Shown: positions 37,343 to 46,499 of the stretch, in pieces
Layout of the letters: each line of letters starts with the position of its first letter
Position numbering within the stretch: the stretch's first letter is position 1
Source of the DNA: Phytoseiulus persimilis
Lineage: Eukaryota > Arthropoda > Arachnida > Mesostigmata > Phytoseiidae
NCBI GenBank assembly: GCA_037576195.1
Contig: CM075104.1
Span: 13,656,211 to 13,720,210 of the forward strand
DNA: 64,000 nucleotides
Direction: 5' to 3'
Made by a program: the position numbers and the translations under genes
Notes under the pieces: generated by a model
Database searches by the model: none
What the model was told of the DNA's origin: nothing
Seen by the model: the letters and a program-made list of their open reading frames with translations, nothing else

Positions 37343-39265
37343 TCAATTATCGTGATCAAGCTGTGTATTTTCGAGCATCAGAAGCATTCTGGCTATACCT
37401 CGAACGCCAACAAGAGTGAGCTCCCGATCAAGAGTCGAACTGTGTCGAGGACATGAGCCGGACTCGGTGCAGGCTACGCGAGGTGGCGCAGTCGATCGCT
37501 GCGGGTCCCGCGAAATATGCAGGGGGACGGCATCATTGGCAGGTGCAGAAGTTTCAGTTGACGTCGCGCCTCCAATAATCTCAGCGATGGAACTCTCGTG
37601 ATTTCCACGCGCGAAACTCGCTGGCCGTGTTCCCGCCGAACTTGGGCCGATGGCCTCCTCCTCGACGGGTTTGCTCGTGAAGTACCAACATAGCTGATGT
37701 ACACTCAAGAGCAAGAGGATTGACCCAAGGACGAAGAAGGCAAGGTTAACATCATTGAAACGCAGAACAGAAGCCGGGCTGAGCGCTGACTTGAGTAAGG
37801 CGCGCCTCGCTCTGATAGTTCTCTGATGATCGTAGAAAAGAGCGTTTTCATAAATGGTCAAGCTCAGCAAGTTCAGCTTTTCCCTCTGGTGATGCCACGG
37901 CGCGTGCGCTTTCCCTATCATGACGGGCTGTCCGCTCTTGTGACTCAGATGAGCCGACGCTAATTCTTCCTGGGTCTGAAGGTACTCGAAAGGCCTGACC
38001 AAATAGGCAACATGAGACTCTTTCGCCAGCCAGAAATCGATGCATCCCCTGGACTCTCCACTGATGAGCAGATTGTCGGAAAACGGCGGCTCATCGAATA
38101 ACCGGAGCAGACCGTGTAAGTTGACGCCCTTGCCGACGGCGGACACGTAATGGCTGAACTCCGGTACACACAGCCGATCCACTTTCCCCTCCTGCATCGC
38201 CCTGTGGAGGTCTGCGGCATTGTTAATCACTCGCTGGACTCGTACGTTGAGACAGGAGATGAGAGCGTTCCGGAATATCGCACCCAAATAAAAGGCGGCC
38301 ATGTATAAGAAGAAAGCGTTGAGCTTCCACGCGAAGCTGCGTCTTTCGTGTGCTGGCTGCCAAAGGAGAACACCGAAGACCAGGCACAGCGCGTCGGAGA
38401 GTTCCGCTGTGAAAGCGCGTCGGAATACGACGACCTGGAAAATCACAAACACCGCGATCGCTCCCCAGCTCCTGCTGTCCAACATCGCTAAGATGTTCGA
38501 GCCGCCCATCGTTTCGGGCTTCAACCTCCACGAGATTAGTCGAGATTCATAATAGTACAGCGGTAATGACTGACTGCTCGTGAACAACTTTTCGTAGGTG
38601 ATCGGCGACGGGGTCATGGAAAAGTCCGCTCTCCGCTGCTGTAAGTATCGTAATTCTTCCAGAGCTTGCTCTTCCCAGGTTTTCGTTTCATTCGTTCTCA
38701 GCACTTCGCACGAGGTCAGGTTCAGGTAGCGCACCACTGACTCCATGTAACTTATTTCCGACTCCCGGCTCGGCATGTCGGCGCAAAATTTCTGGCACAC
38801 AATGGTCATGTCTGATTTGGGGAAGATTTCTGCCCGTTCGAGCGAGCTGATTGCTAGAGATCGTCTCCGCTTGCAATCGACGAATTCCGCTGGAGCATTT
38901 ATCGATGATTCTCCTTCGATGAACATCGAGAGGCAGAGGAAAAACCTTGGGAACTCGACGGCCCCCATGGATTTCTCGTAGCTGGTGGGCCAGAGCCAGC
39001 GGCTGAATCCGAGTGCTTCCCGGTATTTCATCACAGTTTGAAATTCTGCGGATCCTGCGGTCATCACGATCAGAAATTTTTCGCGTTTCCCGAACCCGCT
39101 CTCCACGCTGTCAAGGAGGTCTGTGAGGTTCGTAAAAACAACTACACTCACGGCGGGGCAGTCGTCCATGATGCTGCGAGGCTCGTAGCTTGAACTGGTG
39201 AAGAGGACGACTGTGATGTGGAACTGTAGATAATATTGACCAATAACAGAGCACACTATGTTCAT
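37343..39265 (-). CDS. Divergent ionotropic receptor (IR), intronless, copy B
   Basis: A 640-residue frame starts from an ATG at 39265. The layout is the same as copy A and clearly homologous along its whole length. The extracellular region includes FCADMPSRESEISYMESV, also near-identical in the others. The S1-end motif RRADFSMTPSPITYEKL is at about 211-227. TM1 is at about 266-283, the pore segment AELSDALCLVFGVLLWQ at 287-303, TM2 at about 314-338 ending FRNALISCLN, and S2 includes CIDFWLAKESHVAYLVRP. TM3 is at about 505-524. The last roughly 110 residues are a Ser/Arg/Ala-rich tail unique to this copy. Predicted role: a chemosensory (odour or taste) channel subunit, usually assembled with a co-receptor; the ligand is unknown. 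No N-terminal signal peptide is seen. The frame stays open upstream of the ATG without another Met nearby, so a spliced 5' exon supplying the signal is possible. Confidence 0.88.
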   Translation of the reverse strand: MNIVCSVIGQYYLQFHITVVLFTSSSYEPRSIMDDCPAVSVVVFTNLTDLLDSVESGFGKREKFLIVMTAGSAEFQTVMKYREALGFSRWLWPTSYEKSMGAVEFPRFFLCLSMFIEGESSINAPAEFVDCKRRRSLAISSLERAEIFPKSDMTIVCQKFCADMPSRESEISYMESVVRYLNLTSCEVLRTNETKTWEEQALEELRYLQQRRADFSMTPSPITYEKLFTSSQSLPLYYYESRLISWRLKPETMGGSNILAMLDSRSWGAIAVFVIFQVVVFRRAFTAELSDALCLVFGVLLWQPAHERRSFAWKLNAFFLYMAAFYLGAIFRNALISCLNVRVQRVINNAADLHRAMQEGKVDRLCVPEFSHYVSAVGKGVNLHGLLRLFDEPPFSDNLLISGESRGCIDFWLAKESHVAYLVRPFEYLQTQEELASAHLSHKSGQPVMIGKAHAPWHHQREKLNLLSLTIYENALFYDHQRTIRARRALLKSALSPASVLRFNDVNLAFFVLGSILLLLSVHQLCWYFTSKPVEEEAIGPSSAGTRPASFARGNHESSIAEIIGGATSTETSAPANDAVPLHISRDPQRSTAPPRVACTESGSCPRHSSTLDRELTLVGVRGIARMLLMLENTQLDHDN

Positions 39266-39629
39266 TGCTGGGGCGCGGTGTGCGTCCCCGGGATGAGCGC
39301 AGCTCGGTGGTGAAATTCCGACTGCAGCTCAGCAGCGTCCTCCGATTCGCAACTAGTCCGAATGGAGAATCGCTATCGATCCGACTGGAATCGTACTCCG
39401 GCGTAATCGCTATACAGTCGTACATTCATTCACGTAGGCGCTAGTGTAACACTCGTAGTAGTGCATCGACACATCGATAACGACAGAACGGAGAGGGCGG
39501 CGCTGAGACAGGCGATGGAGTTTCAATCGTGAGACGATGGTTGCGAATTATTCTCCCGGGGCCAGGTGAACTAACAACTCCCGTGCTAGTGGTCTTCGAG
39601 TATCGTTTGGGACCGAGAAGACGCGGACA

Positions 39630-39911
39630 ATGGCTTCACCGGCTGCAGCGAGGCGGAACGAAGCTGCAGGAGTTGAAATTGTCGTTGCCGAGGATGAGCT
39701 TGTGATTTATAGGGAGCTCAACACGTTAGGTTATTGCTCAGCCGAGATTCGAAGAAATCTTCCTCCGAACCCCGCTCGGCTGCGTTCCTGGGATGCAGGG
39801 AGCATAGTATTCATTGAATTCGTGCAAGGGCAACGAGCAGGCTGCCTCCGGAGGGAACCCGCCGCGTTAATTTTAAATGGAGTGATCTCCTGGATGCGCT
39901 CCTCGAGGTAG
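39630..39911 (+). CDS. Hypothetical 93-aa frame, possible first exon
   Basis: The ATG at 39630 has A at -3 and G at +4, a fair start context. The frame reads MASPAAARRNEAAGVEIVVA and stays open to 39911. GAG|GTAGTT close to its end could be a splice donor. No domain is recognised. It lies divergently upstream of IR copy B (minus strand), so it could be a neighbouring gene's first exon. Support is weak and a chance frame is possible. Confidence 0.2.
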   Translation: MASPAAARRNEAAGVEIVVAEDELVIYRELNTLGYCSAEIRRNLPPNPARLRSWDAGSIVFIEFVQGQRAGCLRREPAALILNGVISWMRSSR

Positions 39912-41215
39912 TTTTTGCTCGAAATCCAGCGAGACTCGATTTTGGAGACGATCATTTGCTGCAAACATTAGCGCTGGACTGATTTCAAACTGATCAGTGC
40001 TGCTCCAAGCTTCGAAGCCTCAACAGCAGATGTGACAGGGATCATCACCAGACGGGGTCACGACAGGGCAACGATTCGTGGTAATGTTGCTCCAGGTCTG
40101 AAGATTTGCTGAAGCAAAAGCAACTCATGTCTGCCGACGATCGAATTGTCTCGATGAACATAGGTTTCTCGGCAGTGCACAGGAGTAGGAGCGTGCAATC
40201 TGAAGTTCTCTTGATGGATCCGAGAATTTGCCAAATGCTACAAGCGTCAGCGGAGTCGATCCATAACCGCACGTGCAGAGAACGAGATTCTCTCAAGCGT
40301 TGTCGAGGGACAGACTCTCCGATGAGCGTGTAATACGGATACTCAGACATTCTCCTGCCTTCGATCAAACTTTTTTCGCCAGGCATCCGCTCTGAAATGG
40401 CCAGTCAAGAGGATACGGGGCTTATTAGACGAGCGTATTTCAATTGAACGGAGCAATCTGTACACAGGTAGAGATATACGCGTGCACGCGATGCCACTGA
40501 AATAAATTCACGGATGTAGTTTAGCTGCATCTGACGCCACTCGGGACACTTGACGTCGGTTCAGGGGTCTTACTTTGAACCAGCTCTGCTCGCATCACCC
40601 ACTGTGCGTATGCGGGCACGAACGGTGTGATGGTTGACTATTGAAGGCTGGGGGCAGAGGCATCATTCCGTACTCACTTCCCATCAGTCGATCGACATCA
40701 AGTTGAATGGGAAATAAGCTCGGCGAATAATACCCCACCGCCGTGAGACCTGAGGGATTCGAGCATCAAACTCTCATCCTTCCCTCCAGTTTCTTGGATG
40801 AGTATGGCTCTCAGCGCAACCAAGTGGGTCCGCGTTGTCCGAGACTGCCCACCTGACTCCATAGGCAATCCAGGAGATTTTGTTCGAACCTTCCACCGCC
40901 TCAGTGCTGTATTTCGAACTATCTCTCCTATCTTCTCATAATGAGTGAGATAAATGCGCTGTGTTGTATTTCTCCGGGCAGGCTCGGGACGATGCCCAAA
41001 ATCGCGAAGTTGCATGCAGGTTCGACAGACTTCTTATTAGGGAGAGTTCGTCGGAAATACTCTGCACTCCAACCTCGCTTCTTCCTTCCCTCAGCTTCGC
41101 TCGGAGTCGGATCATGGCTAAGCTATTGATTCCTCTGGAATACACTTCCATCGGGAAGTTCCACAGATCCCGACTCCATTCCTCCGGCCGTTCATTGGTA
41201 GAACTCACAACGAAG
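39912..41215. other. Region with no certain gene; open minus frame near 41.0-41.2 kb
   Basis: Short frames occur on both strands. The minus-strand frame from about 41215 down to 40936 (ERPEEWSRDLWNFPMEVYS) looks protein-like and is continuous with an open frame on the far side of the fold-back element at 41218-42148 once that insertion is discounted. I do not recognise the product. Confidence 0.3.
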
Positions 41216-41217
41216 TA

Positions 41218-42148
41218 CAGGGTGTGTCCTCTAAGCTGCAACATTTTCGTGGCCTTTCTGTTTTGGGCTGTATTTCGGTCAAATTTTATCCGATGTGGGA
41301 ATTTCTTTTTTTGATCGAAAGCTCTTGAAGAGACGCATCTTTTTGCTTCATTATTTTTGATCATCAGATCAGTGTTGAGTTTTCCAGAGCCTGTCGAAGT
41401 TTTCCTCAATTCAATCCATGGTCCCTGAAAGAACTAACCAGGAAATCGCCGATTCTCAACCGATTTCGGAAATTAAAAAACGCGCGGATCGGTTGCGAAC
41501 CGGAGGAACGGTATTCAATACGAGATACCCCAAAATTGAGCCTCCCGGACCCCCTGCAGACCCCTCCAGTAAAGAACTGCCTGTAACTCCTCAGGGAAGC
41601 CGAAATCAGAAAGTCACTGGGCGCTCATCTCATGACTTTTGAGGTGGAAAAAAAAAGTTATCGGATTGACTCGGTGACTTCGTTTCCGGGTAGTTTGGCT
41701 CAAAATAAGAAACTTTTGCCATTAGTGAAATTTCCGAAATCGGCTTCCCTGAGGAGTTACAGGCAGTTCTTCACTGGAGGGGTCGGCAGGGGGTCCGGGA
41801 GGCTCGATTTTGGGGTATCTCGTATTGAATACCGTTCCTCCGGTTCGCAACCGATCCGCGCGTTCTTGCGAGCGTTTTGTAGCTGCGTTCGAGGGGAATC
41901 TTTCCGTTTTCTAATTTCCGAAATCGGTTGAGAATCGGCGATTTCCTGGTCAGTTCTTTTAGGGACCATGGATTGAATTGAGGAAAACTTCAACACTGAT
42001 CTGATGATCAAAAATAATGAAGCGAAAAGATGCGTCTCTTCAAGAGCTTTCGATCAAAAAAAAAATCCCACATCGGATAAAATTTGACCGAAATACAGCC
42101 CAAAACAGAAAGGCCACGAAAATGTTGCAGCTTAGAGGACACACCCTG
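41218..42148. mobile_element. Fold-back MITE-like element with TA target duplication (FB1)
   Basis: This is a 931-bp element whose two halves are long inverted repeats. It begins CAGGGTGTGTCCTCTAAGC and ends with the reverse complement, GAGGACACACCCTG. TA flanks both ends (41216-41217 and 42149-42150), the target duplication typical of Tc1/mariner-type elements. The left arm runs to about 41615 and the right arm from about 41720. By eye they are close to 95% identical apart from an insertion of about 40 bp in the right arm (about 41860-41900). The unpaired centre is about 100 bp. No transposase is encoded. High arm identity suggests recent insertion or homogenisation. Confidence 0.85.
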
Positions 42149-42465
42149 TATCTTGCCTCTTTCGAGCGAGATGTCCGGAGAGAGCTTCTGAAGATCAGAA
42201 CCCGAGTTCCCTCGCGCGCTTCCGAGAGTGGGATATTTTGTGTTTCCCACACTCTTCGTTGTCGGATCGGGAAATTTCTGGTTCTTCATCGGTTCCTCGC
42301 GGACGACTCCATTTGATTGAAATTTTCTCCCCTGTGGTCGTACACGCGTTTCCGAGAACACACATCATCCTTGAGAATCGTTTCGCTACCACTGTGCTCA
42401 GAGCCACTCTCTCTCGAAAGCGGCGTTTTCAAGCAGCGGGTTCAAGTCGCTTGGGGTTCTCTCCC

Positions 42466-43184
42466 TCACTGTTCCGAATTCGGGAGAGCTTGCCAAGCTG
42501 TTCTCCTGTCGGTGGCACTCAACTGGTAGATCCAACCTTTCAGGGCTGAAGGAGTTACGGCGCTCTCCTGACTTCGGCCTTCAGAAACACGTCGTTCGAC
42601 CATGAAACTTGAGTGAGGATAGCTCGAGGAGAAAAATTCAAGCGATTTTTGTCTTTGGGGGAATCGTATTCTCCGTACGCTCGCCCACAATGTTCTTTGA
42701 CATATGAGGGCGCTCAAGAGCGACGAGGTCCGTCGAGCCGCGACGAATGCAACCACCACATCATCGAAACTCAGCCATACTAGCCGATGTCTCGGCTGAT
42801 ATGGTCCTTGCAATGCCTGTTGTGTTGAAATCGTGTGGGGTTCTTTTTTCCTGGGCGGCAATCGAACTGAACAAATCAAGCAGCTGCCGCTGGTAATGCC
42901 ATCTCCAGCTTGCGTTTAGCGAATGGATACAGGTTGGAGACGTCAGCACGATCAGACCTCCTGCGATTAATTGCGATGCCCAAATCCGCTTTCGATCATG
43001 TCAATTAGGAACGTCAGGTTCGTGACAGCAAGAACAGGGGTCGCTCGACGGTCGCACGTGATGCCTCCAGGATCGAAGCCGCTGCTTACACATCTCTGGG
43101 GGCCATGTGGCTAGAGCGCGAATATCTGATCACCAGAAATCGAGACGCGCGATTGGCATCTATTTCTCCCCATATGAGATTCAT
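42466..43184 (-). pseudogene. IR pseudogene with large internal deletion
   Basis: On the minus strand, an ATG at 43184 opens MNLIWGEID, which matches the IR start MSLVWSVVS. After a frame change, sequence near 43000-43075 reads TPVLAVTNLTFLIDMIESGF, matching VSVLALTNLTMLMDIVEGGF of copy C. A stop follows almost at once. The frame then shifts and continues LIVLTSP, but instead of the remaining S1, pore and TM2 it jumps straight to an S2-end phrase (SWRWHYQRQLLDLF against SPWHHRQRELNMLS). TM3 follows in another frame (SFDDVVVAFVAARRTSSLLS against KISDVNVAFIALGSVLSILS). About 1.1 kb of coding sequence is missing. Frame changes and stops confirm that it cannot be translated. It sits between intact copies B and C on the same strand, so it is probably a dead tandem duplicate. 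Confidence 0.8.
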
Positions 43185-43804
43185 TCGATACGTCAACGTC
43201 TTTTGAGCTGATCTGAATACTGACAGAAGAAAATGAATATACCCATTTCCTCATTTGAGCTGTTTACGGACACCTGTGGCAGCGGGAGAACTCCCCCGCA
43301 GGGGACCCCGGAGTTACCAGCAGAGAAGCCGTTCGCTATCGGGACGTCTCGGCGTTGTCCCGTAAACAATAAGGGAGCCCGCTTCGCAGTCGGCGAAATC
43401 GATGCGGCATCCACGGCCACACCGTGCACGTGATTACTTGACGCTGCCAAGTACTCAAAAATTCAATCGATTCCGCGTTCCATCGCTGCCGAACGTCCCA
43501 GAGTAGCTATAGGACCTAGGATGGCGAATTATGCCATTTGAATTGAGCATCAGTGATGTCCGACTCCGCAATTTCCGGATCCGTGTCGAAAGCGGTGAAC
43601 TTGGTCGAACCCACGAGAGCCGATTCGCTGCTGTGTCGGAGTAGCACACTGTTCACATTTGCCTGGCGAGATTCACCTTCCAGTTGGCTCGTCCAGCATC
43701 CGAAGTCGACATTTTGGCTCTTCTAAGTTCACCTGGTCTGGAGCACATGCAGTCAACGAACTCCATTTGCGAGCGGGGAGCCGTCCGTCCGTCCCTCCCT
43801 CCCA

Positions 43805-43892
43805 CTATCCATCCATCCATTCGTCCGGCCATCCATCCATCCATTCGTCCGGCCATCCATCCATCCATTCGTCCGGCCATCCATCCATCCAG
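43805..43892. repeat. Tandem repeat, 24-bp unit, about 3.5 copies
   Basis: The unit CCATCCATCCATTCGTCCGG plus CCAT repeats almost perfectly. It keeps all frames open (reading MDGWMAGR on the minus strand), which explains the open frames here. It is a minisatellite built on a CCAT microsatellite, not a gene. Confidence 0.85.
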
Positions 43893-44004
43893 GATGACGG
43901 AAAAGCCCCGATATGGATCGAATGAATAGTCTTCATCCCTCAAGACGTCGAGCGTTAATGCTCATGCCCCACCTGTGACGAACCCCGCAAATCAGTAACG
44001 AGGG

Positions 44005-44115
44005 ATCATACGTGGGGTTCGCTTTGGGAAGGGTTCGTCATGAGTGGGGATCGTTACCAGCGAAATGCGGTTCGTCATACGTGGGGATTCGTAGAAGGCG
44101 GGGTTCGTCTCACGA
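44005..44115. repeat. Degenerate tandem repeat, period about 33 bp
   Basis: The phrase TTCGTCATACGTGGGGATTCG or variants of it occurs about four times with irregular spacing. Units are diverged. The function is unknown. Confidence 0.5.
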
Positions 44116-44524
44116 TGTCAAATTTTCGTGTTTCCATGGCTCTCCATACGTGGTTTTTTGGGGTAGTTCGGAATCCGCAACTATTCCTCCAATCTTGGGA
44201 AGAATCCGACAAGATTCGGGACTTCATCGATAAAATCGAAGGGAGAGAGTGTATGAAACGCTGGACTTCACTGAATCACTGAGCTGATAGATGTGCTATT
44301 TCTGACGAGAGCACTCTGCGTATAGACTGTGTCGGGATGCAAGGGTTCCTTCATCCACAAAGCGCCCTCAAAATAGGAGTCGGGACAGTTTGCAACAGAT
44401 ATGTATTTCTCAGGTATCTACTACTGCTCTCATTTCGCAGGTGTCAACCGGATGAGCCCCCCCCCTCCCCGATGTAGAAAAAGAAAGCTTTGGTCTTCGA
44501 TGAGCCACCATTGGCGACTCCGTC

Positions 44525-46492
44525 TCATTTGAATCTAGATTTTCGTAGAACTGCCGAGCTACTCCAAGCATACAGAGCGTTCTCGCTCATAATCGAACTT
44601 GCGCTCAAATCAGACACCCTCACGTAGTCACGGGGCACGACGAAACGATGAGCGCGACGCGGAGTGTTGTTCCCAATTTTCCGGAGTTCGGGAGAGCATT
44701 TCAATCTGCTCCCTTGTCGCCGCATCTTCCCGGGTGCACGGAGCTCCTTGCGGCAGGGAGATACACGACTCTCTGCTGACTCCAACGAGCAGAGAAGGAC
44801 TATCCGTCCGGCGAGGCGAAGTGACGGCTGCTTGGGCGGAAGATCTTGAAGACCCTCGTTCTTCGAGGATCTTCCTCGCTTGAAGCTGCGTTTTAAATAC
44901 TCGAATGCATGGTATGCACTCAGGATCGATAATACCGACCCGAGAGCGATGAATGCGACGTTCACATCGCTGATTTTCAGGACGGAGGTAGGATCGGGAG
45001 CTGGTTTGACTGACGTAATCCGAGCTTTGAGCGTCCTGTTGAAATCGTAGAAGGTGCTGCTCTCGTAAACAGTCAAACTCAGCATGTTCAGCTCTCTCTG
45101 TCGGTGATGCCAGGGTGAGACAGCGCGACCGATCATCACCGGCTGTCCGATTCTTTCGCTCATGTGAGCCGACGCCAATTCGAATTTGCTGTTGAGATAC
45201 TCGTAGGGCCTGACCAGGAAGCAAGCATGAGTACGTTTGGCCAACCAGAAATCCACGCATTCTCTTGGCTGCGAGCTTATGTAGAGCGCGTTGGCAGCTT
45301 CGGCTTCATCGAGCACCCGTAGAAGTCCGTATTTGTTGATCCCCTTGCCGATGGCCGACATATAATGACCGAACTGGGGAATACAAAGACGCTCAATTCT
45401 GTTTTTCTGCATTGCTTGGCGAAGGTCATCTGCATCGTCCACAACCTCCTTGACGCGTATGTTGAGACAAGATATTAGCGCGTTGCGGAATATCGCTCCC
45501 AAATAGAATGCAGTCATGTATAGAACGAGAGCGTTAAGCTTCCAGGCGAATGCACGTTTTTCGCGAGCTGGCTGCCAGAAGAGGATGCCGAGAACAAGGC
45601 ATAGCGCCTCGGAGAGTTCTTTCGTGAACGCACGCCGGAAAATGACGACTTGGAGGAGCATCACGGTCAGGAACGCTGTCCAGCACCAGATGTCCAACAT
45701 TCCAAACATACCCAATGCGCCCATGGTTCCAGCCTCCAGCCGCCACGACAACAAACGGGACTCAAAATAGTGACACGGCAACGACTGAGTGCTCGTGAAT
45801 AGATCCTCTAGTGTGATTGGCGCAGGGGTCATTGAGAGCTCTGCCTTACGTCGGCGCAAGATTCGCAATTCTTCCAGGGCTTGCGCGCCGAAGGTTGCGT
45901 TCGGATTCGTTCGCAAAATCTTCCATGAAGTAAGGTTCAAGAAACGAGCCACGGAATACATGTACTTGGATTCCAGAGCTGTGTTTGGCATATCGGCACA
46001 GAACTTCTGACACACGAAAGTCATGAACTCCGTGGGGAAAGTTTCTATTTGCTTTATTGAGCCACTACCCAGAGTTCGCCGGCGGCCGCAGCGGACAAAA
46101 TCCGCCGGAACGTTGATCGATGAGCTCCCATCACGGAAAATTGAGAGACACAAGAAGAAACTCGGAAATTTCAGCGAACGCATCGAATCCTCTGAGTCGG
46201 TCAGCCACATCCAGCGACTGAAACCGATGGCTTCGCGTTCATCGATCGCCAGCTTGAACTCCACGGATCGAATCAAACTTGCAGACGTCACTACGATGAG
46301 GAATTTCTTCCGTATTCCGAAGCCGCCCTCCACGATATCCATCAGCATCGTCAGGTTCGTGAGAGCAAGTACACTAACAGCAGGGCTGTCGCACATGATG
46401 CTGACCGGTTCGTAACCGACGCTGGTGAAGATGACGATGGTGACTTGATATTGCAGCAAATATTCGCTGACAACAGACCAGACAAGACTCAT
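44525..46492 (-). CDS. Divergent ionotropic receptor (IR), intronless, copy C
   Basis: A 655-residue frame starts from an ATG at 46492, homologous to copies A and B from the first residues (MSLVWSVVSEYLLQYQVTIV). The extracellular region includes FCADMPNTALESKYMYSVAR. The S1-end motif is changed to RRRKAELSMTPAPIT (about 213-227): Glu-Leu replaces Asp-Phe of the other copies, possibly a shift in ligand preference. TM1 is at about 268-285, the pore segment KELSEALCLVLGILFWQ at 291-307, TM2 at about 319-342 (FRNALISCLNIR), and S2 includes CVDFWLAKRTHACFLVRP. TM3 is at about 510-529. A basic Ser/Arg-rich tail of about 120 residues follows. Predicted role: a plasma-membrane chemoreceptor channel subunit; the ligand is unknown. 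No signal peptide is visible at the chosen start. No introns are needed, and no frameshift is seen. Confidence 0.88.
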   Translation of the reverse strand: MSLVWSVVSEYLLQYQVTIVIFTSVGYEPVSIMCDSPAVSVLALTNLTMLMDIVEGGFGIRKKFLIVVTSASLIRSVEFKLAIDEREAIGFSRWMWLTDSEDSMRSLKFPSFFLCLSIFRDGSSSINVPADFVRCGRRRTLGSGSIKQIETFPTEFMTFVCQKFCADMPNTALESKYMYSVARFLNLTSWKILRTNPNATFGAQALEELRILRRRKAELSMTPAPITLEDLFTSTQSLPCHYFESRLLSWRLEAGTMGALGMFGMLDIWCWTAFLTVMLLQVVIFRRAFTKELSEALCLVLGILFWQPAREKRAFAWKLNALVLYMTAFYLGAIFRNALISCLNIRVKEVVDDADDLRQAMQKNRIERLCIPQFGHYMSAIGKGINKYGLLRVLDEAEAANALYISSQPRECVDFWLAKRTHACFLVRPYEYLNSKFELASAHMSERIGQPVMIGRAVSPWHHRQRELNMLSLTVYESSTFYDFNRTLKARITSVKPAPDPTSVLKISDVNVAFIALGSVLSILSAYHAFEYLKRSFKRGRSSKNEGLQDLPPKQPSLRLAGRIVLLCSLESAESRVSPCRKELRAPGKMRRQGSRLKCSPELRKIGNNTPRRAHRFVVPRDYVRVSDLSASSIMSENALYAWSSSAVLRKSRFK

Positions 46493-46499
46493 AGCTACG

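Larger units (their letters stand above)
43200..44524. other. Intergenic region with two tandem repeats
   Basis: No supported gene lies here. The region carries a 24-bp CCATCC-type tandem array at 43805-43892 and a degenerate repeat at about 44005-44115, both listed separately. A C9TC4 tract is near 44458. Confidence 0.5.

Noticed and set aside
35570-39000. Long plus-strand frames opposite the IR genes (for example 35570-35839, 38301-38552 and 45516-45770).
   Set aside because: They mirror conserved IR coding sequence (antisense of the TM2/pore region) and resemble each other only because the IRs are homologous.
43659-43943. Open frames with repeated DGWMAGR or HPSIHSSG.
   Set aside because: Produced by a 24-bp tandem repeat, whose length keeps all frames open.
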